Shown: positions 9,023 to 18,170 of the stretch, piece by piece | How positions within the stretch are numbered: the first letter of the stretch is position 1 | Layout: every line of letters starts with the position of its first letter | Source of the DNA: Sphingomonas sp. 28-63-12 | GTDB lineage: Bacteria; Pseudomonadota; Alphaproteobacteria; Sphingomonadales; Sphingomonadaceae | NCBI GenBank assembly: GCA_002281535.1 | Contig: NCGD01000011.1 | Coordinates: 1 to 64,000 of the forward strand | Direction of reading: 5' to 3' | DNA length: 64,000 bases | Notes under the pieces: generated by a model | Seen by the model: the letters and a program-made list of their open reading frames with translations, nothing else | Told to the model about the DNA's origin: nothing | Database searches by the model: none | Position numbers and translations under genes: made by a program

Positions 9023-10483
9023 ATGCTGACAACCAATCCATTTGACGACGACAAGCTGCGCGAGGAGTGCGGCATCTTTGGCGTCTCCGGCACGGACGGT
9101 GAAGCGGCGGCCCTTGTCGCCCTTGGCCTCCACGCGCTCCAGCATCGCGGGCAGGAAGCCGCCGGCGTCACCAGCTTTGACGGGCGCGAATTCCACACCC
9201 ACCGGGCAATGGGGCATGTTGCCGGCAATTTCGACCGAGACGAGGTGATCCGCGCGCTTGCCGGCACGGTCGCCTGCGGCCATGTCCGCTATTCGACGAC
9301 CGGCGAAACGGCGCTGCGCAACATCCAACCGCTCTATGCTGATCTGGCGAGCGGCGGCTTTGCGATCTCGCATAACGGCAATATTTCCAATGCAATGCGG
9401 CTGCGGCGCGAATTGGTGCGCCGCGGATCGATCTTCCAGTCGACCTCGGATACCGAAGTGATCATTCACTTGGTCGCCACCTCCAATTATCGCACATTAC
9501 TCGACAAATTCATCGACGCGCTGAAACAGGTCGAAGGCGCCTATTCGCTGATCGTGATGACGCCCGAGGGCATGATCGCGTGTCGCGATCCGCTCGGCAT
9601 CCGGCCGCTGGTGATGGGCCGGCTGGGCGATGCCGTGATCTTCGCCTCCGAGACAGTGGCGCTCGACGTGGTCGGCGCGACCTTTGAACGCGCGATCGAT
9701 CCCGGCGAACTGGTGATCGTACAGGGCACCGAGGTGCGGTCGATTCGCCCGTTTGCCGAGGTCGCGGCGCGGCCGTGCATTTTCGAATATGTCTATTTCT
9801 CGCGGCCCGATTCGATCGCTGAGGATCGGTCGGTCTATTCGGTCCGCAAGGCAATTGGCGCGCAGTTGGCAATCGAGAGCCCGGTCGACGCCGATATCGT
9901 CGTACCCGTGCCCGATTCGGGCACGCCGGCGGCGATTGGCTATGCCCAGCAATCCGGCATTCCCTTCGAGCTGGGCATCATCCGGTCGCATTATGTCGGC
10001 CGCACCTTCATCCAGCCCGGCGACAAGGTCCGCCACCTTGGCGTCAAGCTGAAGCATAATGCCAATCGCGCGCTGATCCGGGGCAAGAAGATCGTGCTGA
10101 TCGACGATTCGATCGTGCGCGGCACCACCAGCCTCAAGATTGTGCAGATGATGCGCGAAGCCGGCGCCGCGGAGGTGCATATGCGCATCGCCAGCCCACC
10201 GACGCGGCATAGCTGCTTTTATGGCGTCGATACGCCGGAACGCGCCAAGCTGCTGGCGGCCCAGCTCGATGTTGGCGGCATGACCGACTTTATCCACGCC
10301 GACAGCCTGGCCTTTGTATCGATCGACGGGCTCTACAAAGCACTCGGCCAGCCCAAGCGCTCCGACACGCATCCAAGCCACTGCGATGCCTGCTTTACCG
10401 GCGATTACCCGACGACATTGACCGACCAGGACGAATCCGAGACGGTCGATCAATTCGCCTTGCTCGCCGAGCGGGTGATCTAG
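9023..10483 (+). CDS. purF: amidophosphoribosyltransferase
   Basis: PurF uses glutamine and PRPP to make phosphoribosylamine, the first committed step of purine synthesis. The 486-residue product begins with a short propeptide and Cys16 in EECGIFGV, the expected N-terminal nucleophile after processing. The glutaminase half shows CGHVRYSTTGE and SHNGNISNA; the transferase half has the PRPP loop IVLIDDSIVRGTTS near residue 360. A cvpA gene, often found upstream, is not present here. It reads away from hisI with 130 bp between the starts. Purine feedback sites cannot be judged by eye. Confidence 0.96.
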   Translation: MLTTNPFDDDKLREECGIFGVSGTDGEAAALVALGLHALQHRGQEAAGVTSFDGREFHTHRAMGHVAGNFDRDEVIRALAGTVACGHVRYSTTGETALRNIQPLYADLASGGFAISHNGNISNAMRLRRELVRRGSIFQSTSDTEVIIHLVATSNYRTLLDKFIDALKQVEGAYSLIVMTPEGMIACRDPLGIRPLVMGRLGDAVIFASETVALDVVGATFERAIDPGELVIVQGTEVRSIRPFAEVAARPCIFEYVYFSRPDSIAEDRSVYSVRKAIGAQLAIESPVDADIVVPVPDSGTPAAIGYAQQSGIPFELGIIRSHYVGRTFIQPGDKVRHLGVKLKHNANRALIRGKKIVLIDDSIVRGTTSLKIVQMMREAGAAEVHMRIASPPTRHSCFYGVDTPERAKLLAAQLDVGGMTDFIHADSLAFVSIDGLYKALGQPKRSDTHPSHCDACFTGDYPTTLTDQDESETVDQFALLAERVI

Positions 10484-10553
10484 CCAACCCATTCCCCCTG
10501 CCCCATCATCGCATGACGCCCTGCCGATACGCGCGGGCGAATGGAGTATCGCC

Positions 10554-11267
10554 GTGACCGACAAGCCGCTTGCCACGCAAATTGCCCTCGTCACTGGTGC
10601 AAGCCGGGGCATCGGCGCCGCGACGGCCAGGGCATTGGCGGCGGCGGGGGCACATGTCATCCTCACCGCTCGCACCACTGGCGGCCTCGAAGAGGTCGAG
10701 GAAGCGATTTATGCCAGCGGCGGCACAGCGACGATTGCGCCGCTCAACCTCACCGAGAATGACAGCATCGCCCGGCTCGCCACGGCCTTGTCCGAGCGCT
10801 GGGACAAGCTCGACATTCTCGTGCTGAACGCCGCGACATTGGGGACGCTTGGCGCGGTTCCGGCGATCGATCCCAAGGAATTGGCGCAAATTTTAACGCT
10901 GAATGTCAGCGCACAGGTCGCGTTGCTGACCGCATTCAACCCGATGCTCCGCAAGTCGCCGCGCGGCCGGGTGATCGGCCTGACATCTTCCGTTGCCCGC
11001 GAGCCGCGCGCTTATTGGGGCGAATATGCCGCCTCAAAGGCGGCGTTTGAAGCCATCATCGCCAGCTATGGCCAGGAAATGACCAATATCAGTGCAATCC
11101 GCACTGCCCTGATCGATCCTGGCGCTACCCGCACCGCAATGCGCGCACGCGCCTTTCCCGGTGAGGCCCCGGCATCAGTCAAGGACCCGGCCATCGTCGG
11201 CGCCCGGATTGCCGCGCTGATCGCCAAGGATTTCGAGACCGGGCATTTCGAACGGATCGAGGGATAG
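10554..11267 (+). CDS. SDR family oxidoreductase
   Basis: The 237-residue protein has the glycine-rich TGASRGIG at 14-21 for NAD(P), the LNAATLG segment in place of the usual NNAG, a Ser in LTSSVAR, and the YAASKAAFEA motif with Tyr near 157 and Lys near 161. This is the classical short-chain dehydrogenase fold, resembling the YciK group. The start is GTG, with GGAG about 7 bp before it. It follows purF after 70 bp in the same direction and converges with cfa. The substrate is unknown. Confidence 0.88.
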   Translation: MTDKPLATQIALVTGASRGIGAATARALAAAGAHVILTARTTGGLEEVEEAIYASGGTATIAPLNLTENDSIARLATALSERWDKLDILVLNAATLGTLGAVPAIDPKELAQILTLNVSAQVALLTAFNPMLRKSPRGRVIGLTSSVAREPRAYWGEYAASKAAFEAIIASYGQEMTNISAIRTALIDPGATRTAMRARAFPGEAPASVKDPAIVGARIAALIAKDFETGHFERIEG

Positions 11268-11347
11268 CACTCGCGGGACGACGCGCGACACGCGCTAGAT
11301 TGCTTTGCCGCGCACGGAATGCCCATCAGAGCCTCGGCAGTGTCACC

Positions 11348-12601
11348 CTACCGCTTCACCAGCGTGACTTGTGCGACATCGATGCCACCGCCGCGAAATC
11401 CGCCTTCGCAATACATGAGATAGAAACGCCACAGCCGGATGAATTTACTGTCGAATCGGTCTGGCAACCGACCGGCGGTGACCGCCGCGTCAAATGCCAG
11501 CCGCCAGCGCCGCAGCGTTTCTGCATAATCTGCGCCGAATGCGCGCTCATCTCGCCAATCCAGTCCATGCATCTCGGCGAGCGCCTTGAAGCGGGCGCGC
11601 GACAAAAGCATCCCGCCGGGGAACACGTAGCGCTGGATGAAATCGGCGTTGGCGGCATAGGACTCGAAGATCGCATCATCGATGACGATATATTGGATTG
11701 CTGCCCGCCCCCCCGGCCGCAGCGCGCGGGCAATCACCGCGAGATAGTCGGGCCAATAATCCTGACCGACCGCCTCGACCATTTCGATGCTGGCGATCCC
11801 GTCATAGACCTGGGTGACATCGCGATAATCGGTCAGCGTGACCGCGACATTGGGCAGCGCCTTGGCAGCGACCGAGGCCTGTTGTTCGGCCGACAGGGTG
11901 ATGGCGTGGACGTGCCGCCCGGCCTTTGCCGCAATCGCCACAAACGAGCCCCAACCACACCCGATTTCAAGCAGGGTATCACCCGGCTGGGTATTGGTCC
12001 GCGCCAGGATCGCCGCCAGTTTGCGGTGTTGCGCCTCCGCCAGCGGCTCGCCCGGCGATTCAAACAGCGCGCTTGAATAGCTCAATGTCGGATCGAGCCA
12101 GGCCGCGTAGAAATCATTGCCCAGATCATAATGCGCCGCGACGTTGCGACGCGCCCCCGCCCGGCTGTTGCGATGCGCCAGATGGAGCAAGTGCCGCAGC
12201 CGGCGCGACACGCCGCGCGCGCGCGCGCCGTCACCCAGCGTCCGGCGATTGGCGCTCAGCACCTCGAATAGCGCGACCGGATCGGGGCTGGTCCATTCCC
12301 CCTTGTCCCAGGCGACATACCAGCCCGAGGAGCCGCCTGTCGCCAGCCGGATCAGCGCCCGCCAGCGGACGATATGGAGGCCTGCAACCGTCCCGGCGGA
12401 CCGGCCGCCCAACACCCGGCGCGTGCCGTCCGGCATCAGTGTTTCGATGGCGCCGCTGGCCATCCCGGAATCGATGCGATCGAGCACACGGTGCAGCAAG
12501 CGCGCGACCACCCCGCGCACAGCTGGCCGTGGCAACGATGCCCTGCCGATAGCCGCTGGCGATTGATCGTTCATCGTATGGCCGCTTGCCTCGTTGCTCA
12601 T
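11348..12601 (-). CDS. cfa: cyclopropane-fatty-acyl-phospholipid synthase family methyltransferase
   Basis: From the ATG at 12601 the product has 417 residues. It carries the CFA synthase signature NVAAHYDLGNDFYAAWLDPT, the SAM-binding LLEIGCGWGSF at about 205, SIEMVEAVG, and a C-terminal WRFYLMYCEGGFR. CFA synthases transfer a methylene from SAM to unsaturated phospholipid acyl chains at the inner membrane. The frame is open upstream into the photolyase gene, but this ATG begins 4 bp after its stop and gives a normal N-terminus. Gene order photolyase then cfa suggests one operon. Another lipid methyltransferase role in the same family cannot be excluded. Confidence 0.85.
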   Translation of the reverse strand: MSNEASGHTMNDQSPAAIGRASLPRPAVRGVVARLLHRVLDRIDSGMASGAIETLMPDGTRRVLGGRSAGTVAGLHIVRWRALIRLATGGSSGWYVAWDKGEWTSPDPVALFEVLSANRRTLGDGARARGVSRRLRHLLHLAHRNSRAGARRNVAAHYDLGNDFYAAWLDPTLSYSSALFESPGEPLAEAQHRKLAAILARTNTQPGDTLLEIGCGWGSFVAIAAKAGRHVHAITLSAEQQASVAAKALPNVAVTLTDYRDVTQVYDGIASIEMVEAVGQDYWPDYLAVIARALRPGGRAAIQYIVIDDAIFESYAANADFIQRYVFPGGMLLSRARFKALAEMHGLDWRDERAFGADYAETLRRWRLAFDAAVTAGRLPDRFDSKFIRLWRFYLMYCEGGFRGGGIDVAQVTLVKR

Positions 12602-12605
12602 GGGG

Positions 12606-13979
12606 TCAGCGCAGTTGCTTGACGGCTTCGAGCGCGCGCGCGCGGGCTTCGCGATGGCCGATCCGTTTGGCGGGATAGCGCGGCGGCCGACAGCCAAATT
12701 CATCCGGATCATGGATAGCCCCATCGGAAAGGCCGGCGAGTTCAGGCACCCAGCGTCGGATATAGTCGCCGCTCATGAATTTTTCGGATTGCGATAGCGG
12801 CGCCATGATCCGCACGAACATGTTCGAATCGACCCCCGTTCCCGCCGTCCACTGCCAGTTGACGGCATTACTGCCATAATCGGCATCCACCAATGTGTCC
12901 CAGAACCACTGTTCGCCTTGGCGCCAATCAATCAGCAGATGTTTGACGAGAAACGACGCCGCGATCATCCGCACGCGATTGTGCATCCAGCCGGTCGTCC
13001 AGAGCTGGCGCATGCCGGCATCGACGATTGGATAACCGGTGCGCCCTTGCTGCCACGCCTTTAGGTCCGCATCGGCCGCCGACCCTGTTCGCCACGCGAG
13101 CGCGTCAAAAGCCGGGCGCGCATTGTTGCTGCCATAATCGGGGAATTGCAGGATCACGTTCTGCGCATAGTCCCGCCACCCAAGCTCTCCCAGAAAGGTC
13201 TCGACCGAACCACCCGCCCGGGCGACCGCGTGCCACACCGTAGCGGGCGATATCTCGCCGAAATGCAGATGCGGCGACAATGAAGATGTGCCCGGAACAG
13301 CCGGCAGGTTGCGCTGCTCGCCATAGCTTGCCGCGTGATCAGCGAACGCCGCCAATCGCGCCGCCGCGCCTTCGGCACCGGGTGTCCAGGCGTTGGCGAT
13401 ACCTGTCGCCCAATCGGGTGTCTTCGGCAGCAGGCCCCAGGATGACAGCACGTCACTGGCCGGCCAGCGTGCCGGCCCGGCAATTTTGTCGGGCGCTGGG
13501 ACTGGCTGTGCTGGGGGCATGGTCGCCAACAGCGCACGCCAGAACGGCGTGAAAATCTTGTATTGCCCGCCGCTACCGGTAATGATCGAGCCTGCCGGGG
13601 CAAGATAATTACCGTCGTGCAAGACGAGATCGAGCCGCCTGGCGACCGCCGCCTGCGCATTGCGCCACCAGGGCTCATAATGGCGCAGCGCATGGACACG
13701 CTGGCTGCCGGATTCGGCCGCCAGCGCGGCAAGGACGTCCTCGCTCCGGCCGCGGCGCAGGATCAGCCGTGATCCGCGGGCCCGGAGGGCGGTATCGAGC
13801 GCCACGAGACTATGATGCAGCCACCAGCGTGACGCGCCGCCCATGCGCCGATGCCGTGGCGTCTCATCATCAAGGATATAGACCGGCAACACCGGTCCGG
13901 CTGCAGCAGCGGCGATCAGCGCGGCCTGATCGACAAGCCGCAGGTCGCGCCGAAACCAGAGGATGTCGGGCGCCGTCAT
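12606..13979 (-). CDS. phrB: deoxyribodipyrimidine photolyase, class I
   Basis: The enzyme repairs UV pyrimidine dimers with light. The 457-residue protein starts with the photolyase alpha/beta domain (ILWFRRDLRLVDQAAL) that holds the antenna pigment, followed by the FAD domain with GEISPATVWHA, WRDYAQNVI, GMRQLWTTGWMHNRVRMI and WFWDTLVDADYGSNAVNWQW. These match class I CPD photolyases. It overlaps the upstream deacetylase-like gene by 4 bp (ATGA) and is followed by cfa after 4 bp. Confidence 0.94.
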   Translation of the reverse strand: MTAPDILWFRRDLRLVDQAALIAAAAAGPVLPVYILDDETPRHRRMGGASRWWLHHSLVALDTALRARGSRLILRRGRSEDVLAALAAESGSQRVHALRHYEPWWRNAQAAVARRLDLVLHDGNYLAPAGSIITGSGGQYKIFTPFWRALLATMPPAQPVPAPDKIAGPARWPASDVLSSWGLLPKTPDWATGIANAWTPGAEGAAARLAAFADHAASYGEQRNLPAVPGTSSLSPHLHFGEISPATVWHAVARAGGSVETFLGELGWRDYAQNVILQFPDYGSNNARPAFDALAWRTGSAADADLKAWQQGRTGYPIVDAGMRQLWTTGWMHNRVRMIAASFLVKHLLIDWRQGEQWFWDTLVDADYGSNAVNWQWTAGTGVDSNMFVRIMAPLSQSEKFMSGDYIRRWVPELAGLSDGAIHDPDEFGCRPPRYPAKRIGHREARARALEAVKQLR

Positions 13980-14950
13980 GCGTGGCGCATCGCCGTACGG
14001 CCCTCGCTCGGCCGCCCAGCAGCGAACGCTTGACCAAGCGTTAGAATCGACGCGACATGCCGGTGGGCCACTTCCATTGCGTCAAGCCCATAGCCACCCC
14101 CGAGCGTGCTCGCCAGCGGCACGCCCCGATCAAGGGCGATTTCGGCAATTAATTGCTCGCGCCGCTCTAGCCCAGTGACGCTGAGCTTGAGCCGCCCCAG
14201 CCGATCGCCCTCAAATGGATCGACTCCGGCCTGATACAGGATCAGATCGGGGGCAACCCGATCGATCAGCGGCAGCAACGTCTCGCCAAGGATCGCCAGA
14301 TAATCATCGTCGCCCAGCCCATCTGGCAAGGCGACATCGACCGTCGATCGCGCCTTTCGGGCCGGAAAATTCTTGTCGGCATGGATCGAATAGGTCGCGA
14401 TCCCGGGCCTGCCCGCCGTCAGCGCGGCGGTGCCGTCTCCCTGATGGACATCGCAGTCAATGATCAGCACCTGCTTCACCCGGCGCTCGTCGGTCAGCCG
14501 GACGGCCGCGATGGCGAGATCGTTGAACACGCAAAATCCGGCACCGGTATCCGCCAAGGCGTGGTGGCTGCCCCCGGCAATGTTGGCGGCAAAGCCCTGT
14601 TCGATTGCGATCAGCGCTGCCAGCCAGGTACCGCCCGGGACGATCTGGGCGCGGCGTGCCACCAGCGGCGTCACCGCAAAGCCGATCCGGCGCTCCTTAT
14701 GGGCGGGCACACGCGCCTCGATCACTTCAGCGACATAGTCGGGATCGTGTACCGCCTCGATCCAGTGTGCCGGCATCGGCGCCGGCTCGTGCCAGTCGAT
14801 CGCGGTGCCACTCCCCATCAGCAGGTCGCGTACCAGCCCGTTCTTGTTCCATTGATAGCCGCTTCGGGCAGATGCCGGGGCGACATAATCGGGATGATGG
14901 ACGACAGCGAACACGCCGCCTAGGTAGGGCTGGAAAGGCCAGCGCGCCAT
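13976..14950 (-). CDS. histone deacetylase-like zinc amidohydrolase
   Basis: The product (324 residues from the ATG at 14950) belongs to the arginase/deacetylase superfamily, class II HDAC-like. Seen: GGSHHALADTGAGFCVFNDLA with the catalytic His pair and acid, DCDVHQGDGTA with zinc ligands, YSIHADKNFP, QAGVDPFEGDRLG, and the C-terminal GGGYG. Bacterial relatives act on small acetylated polyamines or aminoketones. An in-frame GTG at 14914 starts the family core FAVVHHPDY and may be the true start; the ATG lies only 18 bp from the divergent esterase start. It is translationally coupled to the photolyase. The substrate is unknown. Confidence 0.85.
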   Translation of the reverse strand: MARWPFQPYLGGVFAVVHHPDYVAPASARSGYQWNKNGLVRDLLMGSGTAIDWHEPAPMPAHWIEAVHDPDYVAEVIEARVPAHKERRIGFAVTPLVARRAQIVPGGTWLAALIAIEQGFAANIAGGSHHALADTGAGFCVFNDLAIAAVRLTDERRVKQVLIIDCDVHQGDGTAALTAGRPGIATYSIHADKNFPARKARSTVDVALPDGLGDDDYLAILGETLLPLIDRVAPDLILYQAGVDPFEGDRLGRLKLSVTGLERREQLIAEIALDRGVPLASTLGGGYGLDAMEVAHRHVASILTLGQAFAAGRPSEGRTAMRHA

Positions 14951-14968
14951 GGTTTCCGGAGAGATTGT

Positions 14969-15919
14969 ATGACCGACCATTATACCCGCCCCGATGTGGC
15001 GCAATTCCTTGCTTTTCTGAACGCTTTGCCCGGTCCCAAGATGCATGAATTGCCCGCAGCCGCCGCGCGCGCAATCTATCTGGCCAGCAAGGATGCCGCC
15101 GATCTGCCGGTGGGTGACCTGGCAGTGATCCGCGATCTCGCCGCGCCGGGACCTGCCGGGCTGATCCCGCTCCGGCTGTTCGACGCCCGCGCCGAACGCC
15201 CCGCCGGGCCGGCACTGGTTTTCTTCCATGGTGGCGGCTTTGTGATCGGCGATCTCGACACCCATGCCGGCTTCTGCGCCGAACTCGCCCGCCAGCTCGA
15301 TCTGCCCGTCATCGCGGTCGATTATCGGCTGGCGCCCGAACATCCCTTCCCCGCCGCGACCGATGATTGCGAAGCCGCCGCCCGCTGGGTCGCCACCAGC
15401 CCCGCCGAGCTTGGGCTCAGCGTAACCGGCCTGGTCCTGTCAGGCGACAGCGCCGGCGGCAATCTGACGATCGTGACGGCCATGGCCCTGCGCGATTCGC
15501 CCGCCGCGGTGCCGGTAATCGTTCAATTCCCAATTTATCCCACCGTCGATCGTGCCGATGCCCATGCCTCGCACGACCTGTTTGGCGAAGGCCGGCTGCT
15601 GACCAAGGACAGCATGAAATGGTTCGACGACGCCTATGCCGCAATTCCAGACGATTGGCGCGCCGCACCGCTGCATCAATCGCATCACGCCATGCCGCCA
15701 ACGCTGGTCATCACCGCCGGTCTCGATCCGTTGCGCGATCAGGGCCGTGCCTATGCCGGTGCGCTGATCGCCCAAGGCATCCCGACCGTCTATCGCGAAG
15801 CCATCGGCAATATCCATGGCTTCGTGACCTTGCGCAAAGCGCTACCCTCCGCACAGCTTGAGGTCGATGGCGCGCTGGCGGTGCTGAAGGGCATCATCGC
15901 CGAAGCGGTGGCTGCATAG
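14969..15919 (+). CDS. alpha/beta hydrolase-3 (hormone-sensitive-lipase family) esterase
   Basis: The 316-residue product shows the HSL-family oxyanion motif FFHGGGF, the nucleophile elbow GDSAGGN, the acid in TAGLDPLRDQ and the base His in GNIHGF. These define a bacterial family IV carboxylesterase, probably cytoplasmic since no signal peptide is seen. A GGAGAG ribosome-binding site lies about 5 bp before the ATG. It is divergent from the deacetylase-like gene and is followed 2 bp later by rppH. The natural ester is not evident. Confidence 0.9.
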   Translation: MTDHYTRPDVAQFLAFLNALPGPKMHELPAAAARAIYLASKDAADLPVGDLAVIRDLAAPGPAGLIPLRLFDARAERPAGPALVFFHGGGFVIGDLDTHAGFCAELARQLDLPVIAVDYRLAPEHPFPAATDDCEAAARWVATSPAELGLSVTGLVLSGDSAGGNLTIVTAMALRDSPAAVPVIVQFPIYPTVDRADAHASHDLFGEGRLLTKDSMKWFDDAYAAIPDDWRAAPLHQSHHAMPPTLVITAGLDPLRDQGRAYAGALIAQGIPTVYREAIGNIHGFVTLRKALPSAQLEVDGALAVLKGIIAEAVAA

Positions 15920-15921
15920 CG

Positions 15922-16395
15922 ATGAGTGACCTGCCCTATCGCCCCTGCGCCGGGATCATCATCGTCAACGAAGCAGGGCTGATCTTCGTCGGCCAGCGGA
16001 TCGACAGCACGGCCGAGGCCTGGCAACTGCCGCAGGGGGGCATTGACGAGGGCGAGGAAGCAGAGGCTGCCGCATTGCGCGAACTGGGCGAGGAAACCGG
16101 CATCGCCCCCGACAAGGTGCAGTTGATCGCGGTGGCACCGGGCGAATTTTTCTATGACCTGCCCGACGAACTGGTCGGCAAGGTGTGGAAGGGCAAATGG
16201 CGCGGCCAGCGGCAGCGCTGGTTCCTCTATCGGTTGACTGGTGACGACGGCGATATCGACATCGCCACCCACCATCAGGAATTCAGCGCTTGGCGCTGGT
16301 CGACCCGCGCCGAGGTGATCGATCTGGCGGTGCCCTTCAAACGGCAACTCTACCAGGATGTCTTCGCTGCACTGGCCGATCACCTGCCTCAATAG
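15922..16395 (+). CDS. rppH: RNA pyrophosphohydrolase
   Basis: The 157-residue Nudix enzyme removes pyrophosphate from 5'-triphosphorylated RNA, triggering decay. The Nudix box reads GGIDEGEEAEAAALRELGEE followed by TGI, preceded by WQLPQ as in RppH/IalA proteins. MSDLPYRPCAGIIIVN is the usual N-terminus. It begins 2 bp after the esterase stop and its end overlaps the convergent DUF2269 gene by 7 bp. Confidence 0.93.
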   Translation: MSDLPYRPCAGIIIVNEAGLIFVGQRIDSTAEAWQLPQGGIDEGEEAEAAALRELGEETGIAPDKVQLIAVAPGEFFYDLPDELVGKVWKGKWRGQRQRWFLYRLTGDDGDIDIATHHQEFSAWRWSTRAEVIDLAVPFKRQLYQDVFAALADHLPQ

Positions 16396-16856
16396 GGCTT
16401 GGCGACCATCAGCCAGACGGCAGCGACCAGCGGCACTGTGCCGATCAATCCCCAGATGATCCAGTTGCGGCTATCGCGCCGATAGCTTTCGGGGATCTCG
16501 CCGCCCTGCGCAAAGGTCTTGGCGACCTTGTGCTGGCGGATCTGGATTGGCAGCAGCACGATCATCCAGATCATCCCCGCCACCACGAACAGCCCCTGGC
16601 TCCACACCAGCCAGGTCGAGCTAAACAGGTCGAGCCCGGCAATGATCGCGGCGGCATAGCCGCCCGCCATCGTCAGGATAATGCCCCACAAGGTCAGGCT
16701 CCAGTCGGTAATCGTCACCAGCCTTTGGGCAAAGCCGATGATCCGTGGGTCGCGGGTGCGATCGGCAAACACTTTCCAGAAGGCGGTCGCCGTGATGTTG
16801 CCCATCAGCATGACGATGCCGGTAATGTGGAGGAACTTCGCGATGTCATAAGCCAT
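16389..16856 (-). CDS. DUF2269 family integral membrane protein
   Basis: The 155-residue protein has four hydrophobic segments (about 5-25, 50-72, 84-105 and 133-152). The pattern, starting AYDIAKFLHITGIVMLMGN and including WSLTLWGIILTMAGGY, matches predicted DUF2269 membrane proteins. Function is unknown. Its end overlaps rppH by 7 bp on the opposite strand. It is divergent from the M20 hydrolase with 105 bp between starts. Confidence 0.75.
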   Translation of the reverse strand: MAYDIAKFLHITGIVMLMGNITATAFWKVFADRTRDPRIIGFAQRLVTITDWSLTLWGIILTMAGGYAAAIIAGLDLFSSTWLVWSQGLFVVAGMIWMIVLLPIQIRQHKVAKTFAQGGEIPESYRRDSRNWIIWGLIGTVPLVAAVWLMVAKPY

Positions 16857-16961
16857 GATCGCGCTTCAAGCGGGCGAGTCGACGATCGTCAAGGGCCCGA
16901 TCGGGTGTGCGCCCATTCGCAATGGGTGGAGTAGTGCCCGCGAACGGGCTAGACCGCGCGC

Positions 16962-18170
16962 ATGTCCAGCCTTTCCAATGCCGAACACGCCGTGATCGAT
17001 CTTGCCCAGGGCCAGCCGATGCTCGATCAGGTGCTGGCCTGGTCCGCGATCAATTCGGGCACCCGCAACCTGACCGGGCTGGCGGCGATGGCCAATCAGT
17101 TGGCCAATGGCTTTGCGGCGCTGCCGGGGGACATGGCGTTCGATCAACCGGCCCCGGTCTCGGCGGTGCAACCCGACGGTACCACCACCATGATCGATCA
17201 CGGCGCGCACTTGGTGCTGACGGTGCGCCCCGATGCCCCGGTCCAGCTGCTGCTGACCGGGCATATGGACACGGTGTTCCCCCGCGATCACTCCTTTCAG
17301 ACAACGGCGTGGCGCGATGACGTCACGCTCAATGGCCCTGGAGTGGCGGATATGAAAGGCGGCATCGCCGTGATGCTTGCCGCGCTCCACGCGGTGGAGG
17401 CCAGCCCGATAGCCGGCAAGCTTGGCTATCAGGTGATGATCAATTCGGATGAGGAAACCGGGTCGCTCTCATCCGCGCCGCTGATCGAACGCCTCGCGCG
17501 CGGCAAGCTGGCGGCGTTGACCTATGAACCCGCTTTGCCGGATGGGACGCTGGCTGGCGCGCGCGGCGGCACCGGCAATTTCTCGATTACCGTGCGCGGG
17601 CGTAGCGCGCATGCCGGGCGCAACCCCGATGACGGCCGCAACGCGCTGCTGGCCGCTGCCGATATCGCGCTTCGCCTGGCCGAGGCCCATGGCCCGGGAC
17701 TCACCGTCAATCCGGCGCGGATCGATGGCGGCGGCCCCAATAATGTCGTGCCAGACCTTGCGATCCTGCGCGTCAATTTTCGCCCCGCCTCGATCGATCA
17801 GATTGTCCGGGCGCAGGCGCATATCGATCTCGTCGTGCAGGCGGCGGTGGCCCGTCATGACGTCAAGATCGATGTCCATGGCGGCTTCAACCGGCCGCCA
17901 AAGCCGATCGATCCCGGCGCGGCCAAATTGTTCGCGCTGGTCAAGGCCGCCGGCGCCGATCTCGGGCTGGAGATTGGCTGGCACGCCACGGGCGGGGTCT
18001 GTGATGGCAACAACATCGCCGCCTGCGGCGTGCCTGTTGTCGACACGATGGGCGTTCGCGGCGGCGCCATCCATTCAGCCGACGAGTTTCTGCTGGTGGA
18101 CAGCCTGGCCGAGCGTGCCGCGCTGTCGGCACTCACCATCCTGCGGATTGCTGAACGGGGGCATTTGTGA
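16962..18170 (+). CDS. M20 family metallohydrolase in the ast cluster
   Basis: The 402-residue protein is an M20 di-zinc amidohydrolase of the carboxypeptidase G2/ArgE type. Metal-site motifs are in place: TGHMDTVFP (His and Asp), GPGVADMKGG (bridging Asp), NSDEETGS (catalytic and metal Glu pair) and a last His in RGGAIHSADEF. The dimerisation domain starts around GTGNFSITVRGRSAHAG. There is no signal peptide. The gene overlaps astA by 4 bp, and astA overlaps astB, so all three form one operon for arginine succinyl-transferase catabolism. This suggests it hydrolyses an N-succinyl amino acid, perhaps N-succinylglutamate, replacing AstE, which belongs to the unrelated M14 family. That role is inference. 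Confidence 0.85.
   Translation: MSSLSNAEHAVIDLAQGQPMLDQVLAWSAINSGTRNLTGLAAMANQLANGFAALPGDMAFDQPAPVSAVQPDGTTTMIDHGAHLVLTVRPDAPVQLLLTGHMDTVFPRDHSFQTTAWRDDVTLNGPGVADMKGGIAVMLAALHAVEASPIAGKLGYQVMINSDEETGSLSSAPLIERLARGKLAALTYEPALPDGTLAGARGGTGNFSITVRGRSAHAGRNPDDGRNALLAAADIALRLAEAHGPGLTVNPARIDGGGPNNVVPDLAILRVNFRPASIDQIVRAQAHIDLVVQAAVARHDVKIDVHGGFNRPPKPIDPGAAKLFALVKAAGADLGLEIGWHATGGVCDGNNIAACGVPVVDTMGVRGGAIHSADEFLLVDSLAERAALSALTILRIAERGHL

Noticed and set aside
8902-9033. Possible 44-residue single-helix membrane peptide on the minus strand between purF and hisI
   Set aside because: It has one hydrophobic stretch (GGAFWFVALLSSLIV) and ends 10 bp before hisI, but its only start is a TTG inside purF with no ribosome-binding site. 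It could be revived if conserved.
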